A stretch of DNA of 64,000 nt from Candidatus Competibacteraceae bacterium (GTDB lineage: Bacteria; Pseudomonadota; Gammaproteobacteria; Competibacterales; Competibacteraceae), in contig JADJPA010000001.1 of the NCBI GenBank assembly GCA_016713505.1, positions 558,001-622,000 of the forward strand. The letters are read 5' to 3'. Position 1 is the stretch's first letter. Each line of letters opens with the position of its first letter. The notes under the pieces were generated by a model that saw only the letters and a program-made list of their open reading frames with translations, did not search any database and had not been told where the DNA came from. Both the position numbers and the translations under genes were made by a program. This document shows, piece by piece, positions 26,257 to 34,075 of this stretch.

Positions 26257-27052
26257 GAGAGTCCTAACTTAAGATAGATATCATGATTATGAATGCGAAA
26301 AGGGCATGACCACCAGAAGGGAGAATGCCATGACCGAGGTTGTCTGCAAACGTTGCCAGGGAACGGATCACGTAAAAAACGGTGTTGTTCGCGGGTTGCA
26401 GCGCTATCGCTGCAAGGCGTGCGGATGCAATTTCACGGCAACGAAAGCGCGGGGGATGCCTGCGGCAGCGAAGGCGCTGGCGACCCTTCTTTATGCGATG
26501 GGCAACATGAGTTTCTGCGGCATCGCCCGTCTTTTGGGCGTCAGCGACGTTGCCGTTTTGAAGTGGATAAGGAAAGAGGCAGAAGCTTTGCCAGCACCGG
26601 AAATGCCCGCCAACGTTGAGGTTGTGATGCTCGACGAGATGCATCACTTTCTTAAAAAAAGACAGAAAAACTATGGCTTTGGCGAGCGTATGACCCTATC
26701 GAGCGGCGAGCTCTTCCCTGGGTTTTGGGTCGGCGTGATGATGCAACCTGCCGAGAGCACCTCGGAAAAATCGGAATCGAAGGCCATACGTTCGTGACCG
26801 ACGACTGGGAGGGGTTCCACCGCAACATTCCCGAAGGCCAACTCTTCACTGGCAAGGATTTGACCTTTCCCATCGAGCAAGACAACAGCAACCTCCGGCA
26901 TTATCTGGCGCGGTTCCGACGCCGCACCAAGGTCGTTTCAAAATCGAAGAAGATGGTCGATCTGTCCCTGCGCCTTCACCATCATGTGCGCGACTCCAAA
27001 AACTACGCCGCCCTCGCCGCCGTCTTCTTATCTATCTTAAGTTAGGACTCTC
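26257..27052 (+). mobile_element. IS1-family insertion sequence, 796 bases
   Basis: The element is bounded by perfect 24-bp terminal inverted repeats at 26257-26280 and 27029-27052 (outer end GAGAGTCCTAACTTAAGATA) and by an exact 8-bp target duplication. It carries one transposase gene that is split by a frame change at an A7 run. The clean ends and duplication point to recent movement. The site lies in otherwise non-coding DNA just beyond the IS630 remnant. Confidence 0.93.
26330..27045 (+). pseudogene. IS1-family transposase, two frames joined at an A7 run
   Basis: The first frame starts at 26330 behind a GAAGGGAG ribosome site and encodes a zinc-ribbon and helix-turn-helix domain (VVCKRCQGTDHVKNGVVRG, then LQRYRCKACGCNF) and the first catalytic Asp (VVMLDEMHHFLKK). 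After the A7 run (26654-26660) the family sequence continues in the -1 frame: LWLWRAYDPIERRALPWVLG, then FVTDDWEGFHRN (second Asp), then FPIEQDNSNLRHYLARFRRR (Glu), ending inside the right inverted repeat. Either a base was lost or a programmed -1 frameshift makes the full enzyme, as happens in classic IS1. All three catalytic residues remain. Confidence 0.8.
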
Positions 27053-27060
27053 CTATCACC

Positions 27061-27273
27061 AATGTTCAAACTAACGGCGGATAGCGTGATGGATTACCTC
27101 GCCAATTATCGCAAGCCATGTTCGCCAGCGGCTGCACCCATTCAATCGCCTCATGGCGATTAATCTGACGCTAACTGATCTTGCCTCGTTTTTAAGTCGG
27201 TCGCCATCGAAACTTTCCGACGTAAGATGCCCTCGAACCAGCATCGAACATCACTCTGGGAGATCTGCGGCAG
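27061..27273. other. Non-coding gap after IS1
   Basis: I see no gene here. A short stem-loop (ATCGCC-TCAT-GGCGAT, 27145-27160) is present, with no T-run. This DNA and the stretch before IS1 were continuous before insertion. Confidence 0.4.
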
Positions 27274-27756
27274 ATGACGTCAATCAACCTGAAACGCCGC
27301 CAGTTACTGGCTAGCTCGCTACTAGGGCTGTTACCCGGTGCGTGGGCGGCGTCCGATCCGCCAGCTACCCCTGCTGGTCCGGTGGTGGAAGTCTGGAAAA
27401 GCCCGGCCTGTGGTTGCTGTAAGGACTGGGTGACGCACCTGGAGCAGAACGGGTTTACAGTGCGCGTCGGCGAAGGCACTAGCGCCGCTGCCCGGCGCCG
27501 CTTTGGCATCGCGGATCAGTATGGTTCCTGTCATACCGCTGCTGTCGAAGGTTATGCCATTGAAGGCCATGTGCCCGCGCGGGAAATCCGGCGCTTGTTG
27601 GCCGAGCGCCCAAACGCCATTGGCTTGGCGGTGCCGAAAATGCCGATTGGTTCGCCTGGTATGGATGGCCCTGAATATGGCGGTGACCATGAACCTTACG
27701 ATGTGCTGCTCTTGACTAAAGAGGGCGGTTCTCGCGTGTTTCAGTATTATCGTTGA
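27274..27756 (+). CDS. DUF411 metal-binding protein (exported)
   Basis: The 160-residue protein starts with a short twin-arginine-like or Sec signal (KRRQLLASSLLGLLPGAWA). The DUF411 core follows, with VEVWKSPACGCCKDWVTHLE, GSCHTA, and the end motif DGPEYGGDHEPYDVLLLTK. DUF411 proteins are linked to copper handling, and the Cys and His residues here fit a periplasmic metal-binding role. No other copper genes are nearby. It is transcribed alone. Confidence 0.85.
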   Translation: MTSINLKRRQLLASSLLGLLPGAWAASDPPATPAGPVVEVWKSPACGCCKDWVTHLEQNGFTVRVGEGTSAAARRRFGIADQYGSCHTAAVEGYAIEGHVPAREIRRLLAERPNAIGLAVPKMPIGSPGMDGPEYGGDHEPYDVLLLTKEGGSRVFQYYR

Positions 27757-27869
27757 TCGAAGACAGTAGGTCACGAAAGGGCAAGGTCCCGACTGGCTGA
27801 CCCTGCTGGAGTCGATTTCAACGGTTGGCGGTGAATAACCGATAGACCTAATTTTGCGGCGTGAGCCGC

Positions 27870-27899
27870 TTGACAATAAAATATGACCGGTCGTATATT
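27870..27899 (+). promoter_or_regulatory. Promoter of the TetR gene with overlapping operator
   Basis: A consensus -35 box TTGACA (27870-27875) and a -10 box TATATT (27894-27899) are separated by 18 bases. Between them lies the palindromic core GACCGGTC (27885-27892) within a wider imperfect palindrome at 27880-27897. The same core recurs before the SDR gene. A repressor bound here would block RNA polymerase, so the TetR gene is probably self-repressed. Confidence 0.75.
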
Positions 27900-27905
27900 A
27901 ATTCC

Positions 27906-28496
27906 ATGGCTAGACCTCGACTCAGTGCTAAAACTCGCGAACAGTTGTTGGAACAAGGCGTCGCCTCGTTTCTGAACAACGGCTTTCACGGCACCGGCCT
28001 CAAGGACGTGCTGGACAGCGTCAAGGTGCCGAAAGGGTCTTTCTATAACTATTTCGAAAGCAAGGAAGCCTTCGCCGCCGCCGCCATCCGCCATTACGCG
28101 GATTGCTTCGCGGACAAGATGCGCCGGGCGGTCGATGCCGCGCCGGACCCGTACACAGGATTGCGCCGCTTTTTCGAAGGATTGATGGCGGATTTTGAGG
28201 CGGCGGGCTACGTCGGCGGCTGTTTGATCGCCAACCTGGGCGGCGAGCTGGAAGGAAACGAGACCTGCCGCGAGACCTTGGCCGAGGCGTTCCGCGACTG
28301 GCGCGACGGCGTGGCCGAGATTTTGCGCCAGGGCCAACAACTCGGCCAAGTGCGCGCCGATCTGGACGCGACCGATCTGGCCGATTTGTTGACCGAATCC
28401 TGGGAAGGCGCGGTGATTCGGATGAAGCTCGAACGTTCGTTGGACCCGCTGCGCCGGGTGATCGCCCGGCTGTTGGACGACTATTTTCAACCTTAA
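27906..28496 (+). CDS. TetR/AcrR-family transcriptional repressor
   Basis: The 196-residue protein has the TetR DNA-binding domain at its N-terminus (LLEQGVASFLNNGFHGTGLK, then VPKGSFYNYFESKEAFAAAA). The C-terminal ligand domain is of the type with GGCLIANLGGELEGNETCR. The ATG at 27906 gives a normal start (MARPRLSAKTREQLL); an in-frame GTG-type extension upstream overlaps the promoter. It should control itself and the SDR-tautomerase genes through the shared operator. The inducer is unknown; the neighbours suggest a reactive carbonyl or quinone. Confidence 0.9.
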   Translation: MARPRLSAKTREQLLEQGVASFLNNGFHGTGLKDVLDSVKVPKGSFYNYFESKEAFAAAAIRHYADCFADKMRRAVDAAPDPYTGLRRFFEGLMADFEAAGYVGGCLIANLGGELEGNETCRETLAEAFRDWRDGVAEILRQGQQLGQVRADLDATDLADLLTESWEGAVIRMKLERSLDPLRRVIARLLDDYFQP

Positions 28497-28518
28497 AGCG
28501 CGTATTTTTTTAACCAAA

Positions 28519-28544
28519 TTTTAAGACGACCGGTCGTTTTAAAA
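28519..28544 (+). promoter_or_regulatory. Palindromic TetR operator before the SDR gene
   Basis: This is a 26-bp inverted repeat with a single mismatched pair, centred on GACCGGTC (28528-28535). The inner 12 bases ACGACCGGTCGT are a perfect palindrome. The core is the same as in the TetR gene's own promoter. It lies about 40 bases before the SDR start codon, a good place for repression. Confidence 0.75.
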
Positions 28545-28582
28545 CTCCACCCACCCTAACGGTTATTGAAGGAGAGCAACAC

Positions 28583-29323
28583 ATGTCAGCTAAAACTCGT
28601 ACCGTCATCATCACTGGTTCCTCCAGCGGCATCGGACTGGCCATCGCGCGGGACTTTCTGCAAGAAGGCGCGAATGTGGTCCTCAACGGCCGCGATCCTG
28701 GGAAGCTTGACGCGGTGGCGTCCGAACTCGGAGCGCCGGATCGCGTCGCCGCCGTGGCCGGCGACATCGGCGAACGCGAAACCGGGGAGGCGTTGGCGCG
28801 CGCGGCGGTCGAGCGGTTCGGCCGGATCGACGTGCTGGTCAACAACGCCGGCACCTTCGCCTCCAAGCCGTTTTTAGAGGTGACCGAGCCGGAGTTGGAC
28901 GGCTTTCTCACCGGCAATTTGCGCGGTACGTATCTCACCACGCAAGCGGCGGTTCGGCGGATGAAGCAGCAAGGAACCGGCGGGGCGATCGTCAATATCG
29001 GCACGGTGTTGATCGATCACGCGATCGGCGGTTTTCCGGCTTCCGCGGCGCTGGCCAGCAAAGGCGGCGTCCACGCGCTCACCCACAGCTTGGCGGCCGA
29101 ACTCGCGCCCGACGGCATCCGGGTCAACATGGTCGCGCCCGGCGTGGTGCGCACGCCGCTGCACGCCGGCGCGAACGTCGATGCGTTCGGCGGCATCGCG
29201 TTGCTCGACCGTGTCGGCGAAGTCGGCGAGATCGCCGACGCGGTGCGCTATCTGGCGGGCGCGACTTTCGTGACCGGGCATATCCTGCCGGTCGATGGCG
29301 GCTTTATCACCGGCCGCGCTTGA
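28583..29323 (+). CDS. SDR-family oxidoreductase
   Basis: The 246-residue protein is a classical short-chain dehydrogenase/reductase. It has the NAD(P)-binding motif TGSSSGIGLAIA near residue 11, NNAG near 90, and a C-terminal GxxxPVDGGFITG signature. At the expected place of the catalytic YxxxK it reads FPASAALASKGG, so the usual Tyr appears to be replaced by Ala while Lys remains. If real, this would impair standard SDR catalysis. A strong AAGGAG ribosome site precedes the ATG. It is the first structural gene behind the TetR operator. Confidence 0.88.
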   Translation: MSAKTRTVIITGSSSGIGLAIARDFLQEGANVVLNGRDPGKLDAVASELGAPDRVAAVAGDIGERETGEALARAAVERFGRIDVLVNNAGTFASKPFLEVTEPELDGFLTGNLRGTYLTTQAAVRRMKQQGTGGAIVNIGTVLIDHAIGGFPASAALASKGGVHALTHSLAAELAPDGIRVNMVAPGVVRTPLHAGANVDAFGGIALLDRVGEVGEIADAVRYLAGATFVTGHILPVDGGFITGRA

Positions 29324-29429
29324 AAGGCGGGAGGCGAGATCGTGAATGCTCGTTCCATCAAGCTCTCTCTCGCCGTCCGCGAGCCGCGACCTCCATCGAA
29401 TCGTATAGCGTCAATCCAAGGAGACCTCC

Positions 29430-29648
29430 ATGCCGTATGTCAATATCAAAATCACCCGCGAAGGCGGGACCACGGCGGCGCAAAAAGCGGCGCTGATCGA
29501 AGGGACGACCGAACTGCTGGCGCGGGTGCTGGGTAAATCGCCGGCGACCACGGTCGTGGTGATCGATGAGGTCGACATGGAAAACTGGGGGATCGGCGGG
29601 TTGCCGGTCGAGGAATACCGCAAGCGCCTCGCCGCTCAAGCAAAGTGA
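29430..29648 (+). CDS. 4-Oxalocrotonate tautomerase-family protein
   Basis: The 72-residue protein starts Met-Pro (MPYVNIKITREGG); after Met removal Pro-1 is the catalytic base of the tautomerase superfamily. It also has the later conserved stretch VVIDEVDMENWGIGG. A GGAG ribosome site precedes it. It follows the SDR gene by about 106 bases and probably shares its control by the TetR repressor. The natural substrate is unknown; a role in removing reactive carbonyl or aromatic compounds is an inference. Confidence 0.88.
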   Translation: MPYVNIKITREGGTTAAQKAALIEGTTELLARVLGKSPATTVVVIDEVDMENWGIGGLPVEEYRKRLAAQAK

Positions 29649-29798
29649 GGCTCAGGCGTCGAAGCGTTCGAGATTCGGGCGCCGATGCCTTGGCCGTTGC
29701 TTGAAACGTCGGTCGAGCAAGCGGAGCAACGGATTGAGCCGCCTGCTCCACTGATCCGGTTAAAACCCGTCCGGCGGAGATAGGAACTCAGGCGGCGC

Positions 29799-30197
29799 TT
29801 ATTCGACGGCGATGTCAACGGTGTCGAATTGCACTAACCCCGTCGCCTTGGAGACGGACGCGCGCACGATGACGCCGACCAGCGGATCGTGCGCCACGGT
29901 CCAAACCGCGTCGGTCTCGCCGGTCACCTTGAAATCCTCGGCGGAAACCGCCGGCATGGGCGCGTAGGCATGATCGACCGGATTTTGAAAGTACAGGGCT
30001 GCGAACAGGGCTTTATAACGATCCGCGACGCGCGCTTTAAGCTGTGCTGCGGTCATCTCGGCCATTTTGGTCTCCGCGTGAGATTGGGTCGGTAAGGTGG
30101 CAAGAAAAACGAGCGCCGTGCCCAGGAGTATCGGGAGGATCGCCTCGGCGAAAAAAGGCTGTCGGTTTTGAGAGCCGCCTCGCAGTCTTCGGATCAT
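29799..30197 (-). CDS. Exported protein of unknown function
   Basis: The 132-residue protein has an N-terminal hydrophobic segment after several Arg residues (ILPILLGTALVFLATLPTQS), ending at a signal-peptidase-like site (SHAETK). The mature part is small and polar, without a motif I recognise (AEDFKVTGETDAVWTVAHDP). It lies 3 bases downstream of the zincin-like gene on the same strand, so the two are likely co-transcribed. Confidence 0.65.
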   Translation of the reverse strand: MIRRLRGGSQNRQPFFAEAILPILLGTALVFLATLPTQSHAETKMAEMTAAQLKARVADRYKALFAALYFQNPVDHAYAPMPAVSAEDFKVTGETDAVWTVAHDPLVGVIVRASVSKATGLVQFDTVDIAVE

Positions 30198-30200
30198 GGT

Positions 30201-30836
30201 TTAACAGTCCTTAAGATGCGTGCTTTTCAGGATTTGGGTGATTTGTTTATTGTTAAAAGTGGGAAAACTGTTGGCGGGAATTTTGTGCGTGCCGTTGATC
30301 ATGATGTTGCTGGTGACGGTTTCGTGGACCGGCGAGAAGGTGGAGCTCAGCAGCACATGCCCCAATTCGTGGGCCAACGTATACATGGTGCCGGTGGCTG
30401 AAACGACAACCGCCGGTTTCGAGGGATCGTGCCCGGCGCAGCCGGCCAGCGTGTTGGTGCCATCGGTGTTAATTCCGCCGACGATGAAAATCGAAATGCC
30501 GGAGCCGACCCGTCCTTTTACCAGATCGAACAGATTGTCCTGTTCGGTGTTATTTTGATCCCATTTGCACTGACCGTCGATCACCGCCAGTTTGATGGCC
30601 TGTTCCTCGGTGAGCGCCAGACACATCTGCTGGCGAATATCGAAATAGATACCGTTTGAGCCATATAGCTTTTCCGCGTAGGTAATCGCCTTGGCGTAGT
30701 CAAATTGAGGAGAGGCTAAGGTGAAGATATTCACCGGTAGTAACTTATTGCAAGCATTGCCGTGTTTATCTTTTTTCATGAGTTTCGCGCCTGAAGGATC
30801 CGGTTGAACTAGCCAGCGTTTCCAATATAAAAGCAC
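30201..30836 (-). CDS. Putative zinc metallopeptidase (HELGH)
   Basis: The product is up to 211 residues. It carries the zinc motif LAHELGHVLL (H156, E157, H160), followed by a possible third ligand H171 and a Met-containing turn (TSNIMINGT), which points to a metzincin-like peptidase. No clear signal peptide is seen with the start used, and an internal Met (MKKDKHGNACN, residue 20) could be the true start. It precedes a small exported protein in the same transcript. The upstream 275 bases hold no clear gene. The substrate is unknown. Confidence 0.65.
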   Translation of the reverse strand: MLLYWKRWLVQPDPSGAKLMKKDKHGNACNKLLPVNIFTLASPQFDYAKAITYAEKLYGSNGIYFDIRQQMCLALTEEQAIKLAVIDGQCKWDQNNTEQDNLFDLVKGRVGSGISIFIVGGINTDGTNTLAGCAGHDPSKPAVVVSATGTMYTLAHELGHVLLSSTFSPVHETVTSNIMINGTHKIPANSFPTFNNKQITQILKSTHLKDC

Positions 30837-31111
30837 ATCTGGTGCCAGATGAGGTTAGTGATCTGATTATTAAAAATTTTGTGCTCAATATTCGGTATTT
30901 TTGAGGGTCTTGGTTTGGGTTTTATCCAGATCGGCTGATGGACCGACCACTTTGAGCCGGATCAAGGTAGCCGAATTGGCCTGCTGGATTTGCAAAGCGG
31001 ATCGACAAGCTTGATGGCCGAGCTCGTGGCGTTGATCCGGCAAGCCGCGGCCGCCGGCCAAAGGTTAGAATTAATGCTTACCAACAACTTTGAAAAGGAT
31101 CGTGCCCCGCC

Positions 31112-32290
31112 ATGTCCCGCGTTCAAACCGGCCTTGAAACTCTGATCCACGACCGTCCCGAGACGGTTCGCGGCGCTCGCATCGGGGTGGTCTGCCATCC
31201 CGCCAGCGTCGACGCCGAATTGCGCCACGCGCTCGATTTGTTGCAAGCGGCGGGCGCGCGCATCGAAGCCATTTTCGGTCCCGAACACGGCGCGCGCGGC
31301 GAGGCGCAAGACATGGAAGGCGTCGAGGATATGGCGCTTGATCCTCGCTTGCGGGTTCCCGTTCACAGCCTTTACGGGGCGACTTTCGACAGTCTCACCC
31401 CGCGCCGGGAGCAACTGGCCGGGCTGGATGCGCTGGTGATCGATTTACAGGATGTCGGCGCGCGTTATTACACTTTTGTCTGGACCATGGCGCTGTGCAT
31501 GGACGCGGCCGGCAAGGCGGGCGTGCGGGTGGTGGTCTGCGACCGTCCCAACCCCATCGACGGCTTGACCGTCGAAGGGAATTTGATCAAACCGGGTTTT
31601 GAATCGTTTGTCGGCTTGCACCCGGCGCCGAACCGCCACGGCTTGACGCCCGGCGAAATCGCCCGCTACGTCCAGCGTTATCGCGGCATCGAATGCGATC
31701 TGACGATCATGCCGCTGCGAGGCTGGCGGCGCGACATGTTCTTTGAGGAGACCGGTTTGCCGTGGGTCTATCCCTCACCCAACATGCCGACCGTCGATAC
31801 CGCGCTGGTGTATCCCGGCATGTGTTGGGTGGAGGCGACCGAACTGTCGGAAGGGCGTGGAACGTGCCGGCCTTTCGAGGTCGCCGGCGCGCCGGGCGTC
31901 GATCCCGAACGTCTGGCGGTCGAACTGGCGCGGCGCGATTTTCCCGGCTGTCGCTTCCGCCCACTGTATTTCCGGCCCAAGTTTCAAAAACACGCCGGCG
32001 GCACCTGCGGCGGGGTGCAAATTCACATCACCGACCGCCGGCGCTTCGATTCATGCGCGGTCGGCGCGGCGTTTCTGCAAAGCGTCAAGCGCGTCGCGCC
32101 GGAGGTCTTCGCGTGGCGCGAAAAGCCTTATGAATTCGTCACGGACATCCCGGCCATCGACCTGTTGGCGGGAGATGACAAGCTGAGGCTGGCTTTGAAA
32201 GCCGGTGCTGATCTTAACGATCTTGCGGCTGAATGGGCGCGGGAGCGGGCGGCGTTTGAGGACGTGCGCCAGACTGTATCGCTCTACTAG
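31112..32290 (+). CDS. namZ: Exo-beta-N-acetylmuramidase family protein (DUF1343, NamZ-like)
   Basis: The 392-residue protein matches the DUF1343 family: GVVCHPASVD, then AIFGPEHGARGEAQ, then VHSLYGATFDSLTP, then DLQDVGARYYTFVWTM, then VCDRPNPIDG, then WVYPSPNMPTVDTALVYPG. Characterised members release N-acetylmuramic acid from peptidoglycan fragments. No signal peptide is visible, so it may act in the cytoplasm or use another route. Its end overlaps the end of the convergent cobJ gene by 4 bases. No other MurNAc recycling genes lie beside it. Confidence 0.9.
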   Translation: MSRVQTGLETLIHDRPETVRGARIGVVCHPASVDAELRHALDLLQAAGARIEAIFGPEHGARGEAQDMEGVEDMALDPRLRVPVHSLYGATFDSLTPRREQLAGLDALVIDLQDVGARYYTFVWTMALCMDAAGKAGVRVVVCDRPNPIDGLTVEGNLIKPGFESFVGLHPAPNRHGLTPGEIARYVQRYRGIECDLTIMPLRGWRRDMFFEETGLPWVYPSPNMPTVDTALVYPGMCWVEATELSEGRGTCRPFEVAGAPGVDPERLAVELARRDFPGCRFRPLYFRPKFQKHAGGTCGGVQIHITDRRRFDSCAVGAAFLQSVKRVAPEVFAWREKPYEFVTDIPAIDLLAGDDKLRLALKAGADLNDLAAEWARERAAFEDVRQTVSLY

Positions 32291-33054
32291 CTTTCGGCCG
32301 CCAATTCCGGCTTGGTGTGATAGCCGCGCGGCGTATAAACCCATTTCCCCACCCGCCGGGTTTCGCTGTTGCCGACCATGACCAGCGACAGCATGTTCAA
32401 AGGCTCCGGATCCAACTCGCCGAGCGTGGTAACGGTCAGTTGCTCGCCTTTGCGGGTGATGTTGAAGGCGATGATGACCGGTGTTTCCGGCTGGCGGTAG
32501 CGCAGCAGGATTTTCCGAGCCTCCGACAGTTGCCACGAGCGTTTGTTGGAAACCGCATTGTAAAACGCCACCGCGAAGTCGCCTTGACCGGCCAAGTCGA
32601 TCCGCTTGGCGATCAACTCCCACGGCGTCAGCAAGTCGGATAGCGAAATCACGCAAAAGTCGTGGGCCAGCGGCGCGCCGGCTCGCGCGGCGACCGCCTG
32701 CATCGCCGAAATACCCGGAATCACCTCGATGTCAACCGTCGCCCATTCCGGTTTGGGCTTGCGCGCCAGCAGCTCGAAAACCACCGTCGCCATGCCGTAG
32801 ATGCCGGCATCGCCGCTGGAAATCAACGCGGTGGTCTTACCGCTGGCGGCCAGATCGAGCGCCAGCGCCGCACGGGCCAATTCCTCGCCCATCGGTGTCT
32901 TGTGGCGGGTCTTGCCTTCAGTCAGGGGACCGAGCAGGTTCAGATACAGGCCGTGGCCGGCCAGCTCGGTGCAGGATTCCAGCGCCGCATGGGCGGCGGG
33001 GCTCAAGTGTTCCAATCCGCCGGGACCGGCGCCGATGATGTAAAGTTGATTCAT
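32287..33054 (-). CDS. cobJ: Precorrin-3B C17-methyltransferase
   Basis: The 255-residue protein has the tetrapyrrole methylase fold: LYIIGAGPGGLEHLSPAAHA at the N-terminus, SSGDAGIYGMA, and VEVIPGISAMQAVAARAGAP-like segments. The pattern with GISAMQA and NAVSNKRSWQL fits CobJ/CbiH, which methylates C17 and contracts the corrin ring in cobalamin synthesis. The start at 33054 (MNQLYIIG) is chosen because it fits the family. Just upstream is a short tandem near-repeat (TTGATT-CATTAAGG and TTGATT-TATTAAGG). No other cobalamin gene is seen in this window. Confidence 0.88.
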   Translation of the reverse strand: MNQLYIIGAGPGGLEHLSPAAHAALESCTELAGHGLYLNLLGPLTEGKTRHKTPMGEELARAALALDLAASGKTTALISSGDAGIYGMATVVFELLARKPKPEWATVDIEVIPGISAMQAVAARAGAPLAHDFCVISLSDLLTPWELIAKRIDLAGQGDFAVAFYNAVSNKRSWQLSEARKILLRYRQPETPVIIAFNITRKGEQLTVTTLGELDPEPLNMLSLVMVGNSETRRVGKWVYTPRGYHTKPELAAES

Positions 33055-33145
33055 TAAGGGTTGATTTATTAAGGCTTGGTAAAAACGGATTGACTTTCCC
33101 TCCAGCGGAAGGGGGCAGCTTAAGGGTAACCGAACGGGACCGATC

Positions 33146-34030
33146 ATGAATAGAGCGCCGGAGCGTATCGTGAAGGATTGCAACAGCGGCCGCCTCATCC
33201 ACCATCCGGATTTCCCGTCGCGCCACATCGCGCCCCGCCATGTGGATGTGTGGTGTCCGCCGGCCGCCGCCGCGGACTCGGCGCTGCGTTATCCCGTCAT
33301 TTACATGCACGACGGGCAAAATCTATTCGATCCGGCCTGGTCGTTCATCGGCGTGGATTGGGGCGTGATCGAAGCCATGACCGGCCTGATGCAAACCAGC
33401 GGACATCCGGGCGCTATCGTTGTGGGCATCTGGAACAGCCCCCAGCGCTGGCGGGATTATATGCCGGCCAAGCCCTTGTACTTGCCTGAAGGCCGAGAAC
33501 TATTGGCGGCTTTCAGCGAGCAAGCCGGCGGGGAACCGCTGTCGGACGGCTACCTCCGCTTCATCGTCGCGGAGCTCAAACCGTTTATCGATGCAACCTA
33601 TCCGACCCTGGCGGACCGCTCCAGCACCTTCCTGATGGGGTCCAGCATGGGAGCCCTGATTTCGCTGTACGCGCTCGCTGAATGGCCCGATCTGTTCGGC
33701 GGAGCGGGCTGCCTGTCGACTCACTGGCCGATTGGCGAGCAAGTATTGCCAGAATATTTCGCCATATCCTTACCAAAACCGAGTATTTATAAGTTATATT
33801 TTGACTACGGAACAGAAGATTTAGATAGAAATTATGAGGATTTTCAGATACAGATGGATCGATTTTTACAAAAAATGGGCTATCAGAGGGGGCGGGACTG
33901 GCTCACATTGAAATTTCGGGGCGCCGAGCATTCCGAGCGGGCTTGGCGTGCGCGCCTACAGATTCCGTTGGCGTTCCTCCTGGGTATCGAGAGCGTGTGG
34001 CTCGATGAAGCGCGGGAGCGTCACTGCTGA
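33146..34030 (+). CDS. Esterase D-type alpha/beta hydrolase
   Basis: The 294-residue protein is an alpha/beta hydrolase of the putative esterase family. It has YPVIYMHDGQNLFDPAWSF, the nucleophile elbow GSSMGA (Ser about 167), and a late His in GAEHSERAW. Members cleave esters such as those on carbohydrates or siderophores; the substrate cannot be named. No signal peptide is seen. The tail region near 33780-33880 is more AT-rich than the rest. It stands between cobJ (divergent) and a diguanylate cyclase gene. Confidence 0.82.
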   Translation: MNRAPERIVKDCNSGRLIHHPDFPSRHIAPRHVDVWCPPAAAADSALRYPVIYMHDGQNLFDPAWSFIGVDWGVIEAMTGLMQTSGHPGAIVVGIWNSPQRWRDYMPAKPLYLPEGRELLAAFSEQAGGEPLSDGYLRFIVAELKPFIDATYPTLADRSSTFLMGSSMGALISLYALAEWPDLFGGAGCLSTHWPIGEQVLPEYFAISLPKPSIYKLYFDYGTEDLDRNYEDFQIQMDRFLQKMGYQRGRDWLTLKFRGAEHSERAWRARLQIPLAFLLGIESVWLDEARERHC

Positions 34031-34075
34031 GAGGCTGCTTGGGAAAAGTCCTCGTTACTCTTAAAGGTATGAGCG

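Larger units (their letters stand above)
26249..27060. repeat. 8-bp target-site duplication of the IS1 element
   Basis: CTATCACC occurs directly before the left end (26249-26256) and directly after the right end (27053-27060) of the IS1-type element. An 8-9 bp duplication is typical for the IS1 family. The exact match suggests a recent insertion. Confidence 0.9.

Noticed and set aside
30837..31111. Possible short coding stretch upstream of namZ
   Set aside because: A helical-looking frame (MAELVALIRQAAAAGQ) runs into namZ in another frame, but it is too short and lacks a start signal, so I left it as non-coding.
33046..33074. Tandem near-repeat before cobJ
   Set aside because: Only two short, imperfect units; too little to call a regulatory or mobile feature.
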